Assembly (NCBI GenBank): GCA_947561715.1
Contig: OX387200.1
Coordinates: forward strand, 20,648,501-20,712,500
Direction: 5' to 3'
From: Ascidia mentula
Lineage: Eukaryota > Chordata > Ascidiacea > Phlebobranchia > Ascidiidae
DNA length: 64,000 nt
Shown here: in pieces, positions 57,921 through 64,000 of the stretch
Layout: each line of letters begins with the position of its first letter
How positions within the stretch are numbered: the first letter of the stretch is position 1
Notes under the pieces: generated by a model
Seen by the model: only the letters and a program-made list of their open reading frames with translations
Database searches by the model: none
Told to the model about the DNA's origin: nothing
Translations under genes and position numbers: made by a program

Positions 57921-60900
57921 TCAGTGAACTTTCAAGTGCTTCTGAATCTTGTGAATTGTTTTTCTGTCCAGTGCGCACAGGTCAAAATCCATAGCCTCGC
58001 CGTCCATTGAAAACCTTCCCGATTTTTTCACGATGGAGGCAACCTGTCACATGTATTAGGTTTGTAAAAGTGTTCAGTCAATTTAAGCCTTCTACTCTAC
58101 TATAGTGATGACGTGGCAACGACAGCGTCACAGCCACCAAGAGTTTTGTACTCAACGGTGGCATTGCTGTTCAAGGTCAAAAACTTCCAAATCGGTTTCG
58201 AACGAGATCCCATTACCAAAAACTCCTATCAAACCAAATACTTGACACATACAATACAGGAACAGGTATTATATCTGGGCCTCATGAATCTTCAGTGTCT
58301 TGAAAAGAGTAATCACCTTTTTCATGACTTCCACGTCGTTTATTTGTGACAGGGTGTTCTGGAGTTGCTTTAATTGTTCAAAGAGATCCGAATTCAAACC
58401 GGGCACGTTCCGGACCTCTGATCCCATGCTCACTGTTACCAGGGGAGACGGTTGCCTGGGAACGCGGACAGGCGGTCTACACGACAAAGTCAGAAACCAT
58501 TAGTAGTTATTAAACTAAGCAAAGCAGTGAAGGAAGGACGACCAAAAGAATACAATTTTAAGTATTGGAGCATTGGCTTAACATCTTCCTCAACAACCGC
58601 AGACCATTCCAGGTACACCAGTAGTTCTTAAACCGAGCAAAAATTGTAAATAAATGTGGGTCAGACGACTTCAACTTTAAAATTTTGCATTGACTCAACA
58701 ACCTCAACTAAAAACGCCACAAATTGACTTACGATATTTCCCTGGGAGGTTTTTTCCCTTCCGAGTAATTTTTATGGTTGCCACCAAGTGGCGAAGGTTC
58801 ATCTTCGAATAAATCACCGTCGCTCCCGCTAAAAAAAATAATCAAAAATAAACTCCATGAAAACGTTATCAGTTCATGCTATGAGCGTCAGTTTTCAATA
58901 ATCCTATGTTATTTTTTATTTTTTCCTCAATGTTCAACTGGCAAAGAACACCCAGTTTTATACATTTCTGAAGAAAATAAGATAACGAGAAAGTACATTA
59001 AAAAAATATTTAAAAATAGTTTCCTCCACAAGAAATGGACCAAACATTGTGACTTGTAGCGTCAGCAGTAAGTACATTAAAAAAAGACCCGTTTATGACG
59101 CAAGTTTCAGTTTTGTTTTAATCCTATCTTAATTTTTAAACATTCCTGGGATTTCTGGGGGAAACATTCCTCGTTCTCACTATAACTGGCGAGGTACGGT
59201 TTTAACCCAGTTTTACACATTTCCCTAATAACCATAACCATAACCAGAGCGTTTTCACCACTGGTTTATCACCGGTCACCAACCTTTCCACTTCGTCGTG
59301 CGAAGTTCCCGTCATTGCGTCATCGCTCGTATGGCTGATGACGTCATCTTTCCCAAGAGGACGCAAGAGGTTGGTGAGGGGGGTACGAACGGGGGATGGT
59401 GATTCGGACGACGAACGGATCGGAGAAACTTTGAAATAATCGGTTTTATTTTTGTAGTTGCAAATATTTCGGTTCTTGGAACAAACTATTGTTCTTTGAG
59501 CAAAAAAATCCTCTACAAAAATCGTGAAGATTAATTTTTTGTTACAAATGTGTCCGAATCACCAAGAGTAGCGTTAACATCAAAACGCCGATGCAACGTT
59601 TCCTGTTGGGGGATTTTTGTTAGTTTTGTTAACTTGTCTGAAATACTATCAGTAATATAAATAAAATATTGTTTATCCAGCAAATAGATGACAATTAAGT
59701 ATTAAACAGAAACTATCGTGCAGGACAGTAGTAGTACACAACTCAAACGGTTGTACGAGCCAAATTCGTATAGTATATTATCAATCACCACTTTTATTCA
59801 GTCTTAAACATGATGACGTTTTAAATCAAGCTCCAAAGCACTTACTTAAGTCCCGTTTGAAAACTTGTTGTCTTGACGACGGGAGATCTGTCTCACCTGG
59901 AAAAGTTTTAAAATTTTGAATAACAATGATTTTTATCAAGCATAAGGGGATGTACGCCGGCCCACATATAAAACACATAACTTAACGGATCACCTACTTT
60001 CACTCGAACTGCTGTCGCTCGTGAAAGGTAGAATACATCCTGTATAAGAAAAAAAATACTGTTAATTTACGGCAAGGAGGTTTTTTTACAGGAAAAAACT
60101 CACCACTTCTGGCCGGCGCTGGTGGTTTCGAGACATTTTTCTTCACTCCTGAATTAGTAGAAGAACGGTCTTTGTGGGAATTTCTGAATAATATAAAAAT
60201 ATTTGTCAACAAAAACTCTTCCATTTACACAACACAGAAGGTAGTAAATTTCTACACAGGAGTGCTGTTGCTGTCAGACATAATGCAATTCTTAAGAAAA
60301 TATTCAACCAACGTTTCGTCGTTACATACGGCAAGGCATCAGGGTTTAACAAACTACACGCTTGTATTATCGTTCGTTTCGGAGCTTCAACTAATGCTGA
60401 CTGGCATAATTAAATCATAAGACCAAGAAACGAATTGACTTCTGTCAGGGCAATCCGTGCTATAGATGCACCCAGTTGTTCACATGTGGGATGGCTGTTG
60501 GGTTCGCATAGAAATACTTCTTAAAAATTAGGGTCGGTGACCAAAAAGTTCCGAGAAGCTCTGGCTTATTTGTGACACTTAAAAATTTCAAACCCTGGCC
60601 GTAAGTGAAAATAAAATCAGAAAAGTTTCAAAATTCTTGTTCAGTCCAAACAGAGAAGAAACGTTATTTTTAACGAGAAGCAAAAAAGTTAAAAACCTGG
60701 ATTGGGGGGAAAACCTCTCAATCTTGTGTTTGTTCTGTGTTGAAACGTTGGAAAAAACTTCTTTATTATTACTCCCCGTGTTGTTGGCGTTGTTCTTCTC
60801 CCTCGACTTCGAGACTTTATGCCGTTTTTCTGCGCGAACATAAATCGTTGGTAAAATCGTCACGAACATATTTTTGGTAAAAGATAAAAGAGCACGAATG

Positions 60901-63900
60901 ACAAATGCACCGCTTGTCCAAGCACTCGCTTCGAGTACACAGGTTTTTTATTTGAAAACTTTTGCCTATTAATGCTAGGAAAATAACGGGTTACGTTTAT
61001 TTGAGCTTGACATGTTCGAGTTCGGGTCATGGATAGTTTTTGCCCTAATCGCATTGGCGCCATTTTAACATTCAGCTAAAAAAAACCCATCAAAACAAAC
61101 CTTTAACGTTGGTTGCGGCGCTGCTCGGTTGGGAAGTTTCGGGTCTGGTCACGAGACTTTCATGAGGCGGAGTTACACAAATTTCCATGTCCATAAGCTC
61201 CGTGTTGTCCCTTTTCGGTGGAAGAGGTGATGGCTTCCTTTCTTTCTTCATCTTTTTCACCATCTTCTTCACTTCCTTGCTCTTCTCCTTCTTGTGCTTC
61301 TTCCGCACCCTCCGATCTTCCCCGGAGTCCGAGTCAGATGGGAATGGTTCATTCCTCTTTGATGGAGTTGCATCCGTGTCGGAAGAGGACATCGTCCGCC
61401 TCTTCTTCTGCTTAACTTCCGGTTGAACTTTTGGTGCAGCTGGTGTCCTCTTCCTGGTAAGTACAGGTCATGGTTGACTAAAGTGAACGCAAAAGTTTAA
61501 AAATAACTTGAAACGTCCAAACTCACTTGTCTTTCTTCTTTTTTTCTGGAAATCTTTCAACTTTATCAATTTCTTCTTTCTTAACTTTAATTTCTGGAGG
61601 TGAATGTCTGAAAATTCACAACATGGTTGGCATAATTGTTATGTTTTCATGACATTTTTGGTAACATGGCACCGTACATGAAAAATACTGTACAGGTTTC
61701 ATCAACTTATTTGGGTCTGTGACCCCATGGCCAATGAAAATTTTGAACACTGACAGAGTTACTGTTTGGGAAAGTCCAGTGGACCCCCCGATATATATCT
61801 ATGGACCCCCAGATGAAAAACCCTGCTGCTGTAAAAATCAACCTTTTTTCACTTTGTCGTTTCACGTCTTCTTTCTTCGATGGCTCCTTTTTCATAATCT
61901 GCTTGATATCGATGCTTTCTTCACGCGAGAACAAACTCGGTGTTTGTCCTTTCTCTATTTTAATCTGAAATATCACAAGTAAGTAGTTATCAAGGATACA
62001 AAACATACAGATATCCCACACACCCCGAACAATGATGATTTAAAAACTGCCTCACCTTAATTTTGTTAACTTTTTCTCGTGGTTTCTTTTCAACTGGAAC
62101 TGACGAATTTAATTTTTCCTTTAAAATATAAAAAAAGTTATGGGGACTGCGACCGTGTAGAATAATGTAATTTAATAACTGCAATGGTAGTTTAACTTAA
62201 CTATACTATGTGTTTGTAATTATTGTCTAGTACCAATACCATACTTTCCCAGTTACTTTCAATGGGACATTTTGCTATCACTCCATAAAGCTACGTTAGT
62301 TTATTTCACTGTTAGGATAGACAATAAAGTATCATATTTTAATGGTAAAAACACTTATGTTGGCACCTCAATTTTTTTCTTTTTCATCAGATCAGCTTCT
62401 GTGACACTGTTCCTTCTCTTTCCATCCTCCTTCGATTTCGGTTTGTGTCCTTTCTGACTGATTTTCACTTTTTTATCGCCCTCAACTGCAACCAGGTTAG
62501 AATTTTTAAAGTTGCACAATATATTTTTTGTTATGCTCAGGATTCTACACAAATAATTGAGTAGAGAGGCAGGTGCAGTGGGCTTATAATCAATTACTTA
62601 ATAATGTTGTATAATGTTAATGATGTCTTGAGCCTTTTTTGCAATTTGAGTGTAACATTGGTCAAACTATACTTACGTGGTGTCCGATGCTTTTTGCTGT
62701 CGCTGCTACCTCCCTCCTACAATATAGGCAAAAAGTTAGGACTAAAGAACTGGTGACCTCATATTTAAACCCAATGAAATGTAACACAAACAACCTTTGT
62801 CTTTTTGTCTTTGGGTACATCGGAATTTTGTAGCACACCTAGCAAGACAAAGAATATTTGAAAAATCTTTGCCATGTATATCAAAGAATAAATACCTCCA
62901 GATTTCAAAAGTTTCTTTTTGAAATCATCAGCTGGGTTAGAGAAAGTAAGCATCTCTATCCTAGTGTGATTAACAGGGGGCATGTTCTCCATGTGCAGGA
63001 ACATGTCGTAATGGAAACTCACATACTTTGGTTCAGACTGCAACAAATGAATACACATAACTTAACGTAAGCAATATAAATTATGACATATTATGTGTGA
63101 GAGTTTTTAGATTAGTCCAAAAATTTTCATACATACAAAATACTGTACCTTGTTTTTGAAATGGACATTGATGAGAATATTAAATCCAGCATAACCGGTT
63201 TGTTTCACTTCATATGGAGGAGCTTTTACTACATATTTAGATGGAATGTAGGATTCATGCAACCAAAACACAACCTGAAACATTTTATAAAACATCACTT
63301 TGGTGCAAAATACGTGGGAGTTGATTACTTGAAACTAAAAAGCCAAAGCTAATATGCTATTGATCATGTTAACTAGAGTAGACGTTTCAAACACTAACTG
63401 CGTTCATCATCAGTATTATAATGAGCTGCATGCTCACAGCGCCGAGGTAGACATGGAACTGAACGAGCAAAAAAACAACAACATAAGCAAACATGCTAGA
63501 GTCACATCATGTGACAACAGCATCAAAGTCATTAGTGAAGACCTAAATCTTCAACAGGTAGAGAGGTTTTGAGCTGTCATTTATCTTAGATGTTGTTGAT
63601 GCTTGTTGCTTCAAAAACATAGTTGTTGCTTTATGTTGTTGTTTTTCTGCCCGTTCAGTTCCATGTCTACCTGGCTCTCGGCTGCATTCCACTCGTTATG
63701 GTGATGATGAACGCAGCTAGTGTTTGAAACGTTCGCTTTTTAGTTTCACTAAACTTTAATTCCCAATTAGTTTATGATGCCAACTTCTGATCTCATCTTG
63801 CCTCCCAAAAAAGCTTTTTCAAAAATTAAAACAAACCTTTTCGACAAAGTGTTCAATATCTATTCCATCTGCTCCTTTCACAAATACCATCCAGTCATGG

Positions 63901-63968
63901 GTATGACCATCCAAGTTCGGAACATCTCGTACCTGGGCAATGTGGCCAAGTTCGATCTTGACAACAAT
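57921..63968 (-). CDS. MLLT3: AF9/ENL (MLLT3/MLLT1) YEATS-domain protein
   Basis: AF9/ENL reads acylated histone H3 through YEATS and recruits the super elongation complex or DOT1L through its C-terminal ANC1-homology domain (AHD). Eighteen exons on the - strand are in phase (677 aa): 63837-63968, 63149-63274, 62896-63037, 62795-62838, 62677-62716, 62367-62485, 62056-62118, 61843-61964, 61527-61607, 61101-61453, 60715-60829, 60104-60183, 59998-60039, 59846-59896, 59284-59428, 58733-58828, 58317-58476, 57921-58043. [67 protein letters not shown] Lys/Ser-rich disordered linker with nuclear-localisation-like runs follows. The AHD is [12 protein letters not shown], then [18 protein letters not shown] at the C terminus. 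The start codon exon lies beyond 64000. The symbol is nominal, since a tunicate likely has one gene for both vertebrate paralogues. Confidence 0.95.
60311..60342 (-). repeat. CTGATG...GAAACG motif, copy 5
   Basis: Read on the - strand within the AF9/ENL intron 60184-60714: CTGATGCCTTGCCGTATGTA, then ACGACGAAACGT. It shares both ends of the dispersed motif, but the middle pairs poorly. Confidence 0.4.
63381..63733. mobile_element. Imperfect inverted-repeat element in AF9/ENL intron
   Basis: The left arm 63381-63488 and right arm 63628-63733 are imperfect reverse complements, joined by a 139-nt spacer, in the intron 63275-63836. The outer parts (GTTTCAAACACTA and CTGCGTTCATCATCA) and inner parts (GTAGACATGGAACTGAACG, AACAACAACATAA) match closely. 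The middle of each arm (about 63413-63447) has diverged. Each arm ends in a copy of the CTGATGAT...GAAACG motif facing inward from its outer end. No direct repeat is obvious. It is probably a foldback element or two inverted copies of a small repeat. Confidence 0.7.
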
Positions 63969-64000
63969 CTGAAATAAAACTTTAATTTAGTTTGCCCTAA
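63969..64000. other. AF9/ENL intron 1 (partial)
   Basis: The acceptor ATTTCAG of the first visible AF9/ENL exon lies here (reverse strand). The upstream exon with the start codon is outside the window. Confidence 0.7.

Noticed and set aside
58266..58316. Extension of the AF9/ENL AHD exon past 58317 (VITLFKTL...)
   Set aside because: A donor at 58316 (AAG|GTGATT) joins VMKK to [11 protein letters not shown] and matches the AHD without a gap. The extension is intron read-through to a stop.
61218..61426. Two + strand Ser/Phe-rich frames
   Set aside because: They are the complement of the Lys/Glu-rich AF9/ENL linker exon 61101-61453.

Overview
This window is animal nuclear DNA, most likely from an ascidian tunicate of the Ciona type. 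The genes are split into many short exons with GT-AG introns. The proteins are clear metazoan orthologues. The background is AT-rich and there is one operon-like gene pair whose second gene has an orphan 3' splice site just before its ATG, as expected for spliced-leader trans-splicing. I built the gene models by hand, joining exons only where splice sites, reading phase and family similarity agree. Species and expression cannot be read from the window.

Left block (1-17617, all + strand): the 3' part of a strawberry-notch gene (SBNO, 26 exons, poly(A) signal at 13072), then an intronless TSSC4-like gene (13864-14583), then CDK7 (14850-17617, 7 exons). TSSC4 and CDK7 are only 266 bp apart. The TSSC4 poly(A) signal and a CDK7 acceptor AG lie 72 bp apart inside that gap.

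Middle block: an SLC22-family solute carrier on the - strand (18670-23957, 12 exons, 547 aa) converges on CDK7. A 2.7-kb intergenic stretch separates its 5' end from CAMK4 (calcium/calmodulin-dependent kinase IV, + strand, 26674-34643, 10 exons, 331 aa). After about 3.8 kb of intergenic DNA with a TATA-box candidate (37634) comes a gene for a secreted IGFBP-domain protein with a novel-looking basic and Cys-rich architecture (38489-48983 or on to 57501, very large introns). Its last intron or downstream flank holds a perfect hexanucleotide satellite of about 50 copies.

Right block (57921-63968, - strand): an AF9/ENL (MLLT3/MLLT1) orthologue, with a YEATS domain, a long Lys/Ser-rich linker built from very short exons, and a C-terminal ANC1-homology domain. 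Its first exon lies beyond the right edge.

The genes are unrelated housekeeping and signalling genes: transcription and chromatin (SBNO, CDK7, AF9/ENL), splicing (TSSC4), Ca2+ signalling (CAMK4), transport (SLC22) and an extracellular factor. The less ordinary content is in introns and spacers. It includes a nearly perfect palindrome of tRNA-like sequence flanked by a 13-bp target duplication, two copies of a foldback MITE, a hAT-like MITE with an 8-bp duplication, a long imperfect inverted repeat, and a dispersed short motif (CTGATGAT, then a variable or hairpin insert, then GAAACG) in seven places, all in introns.
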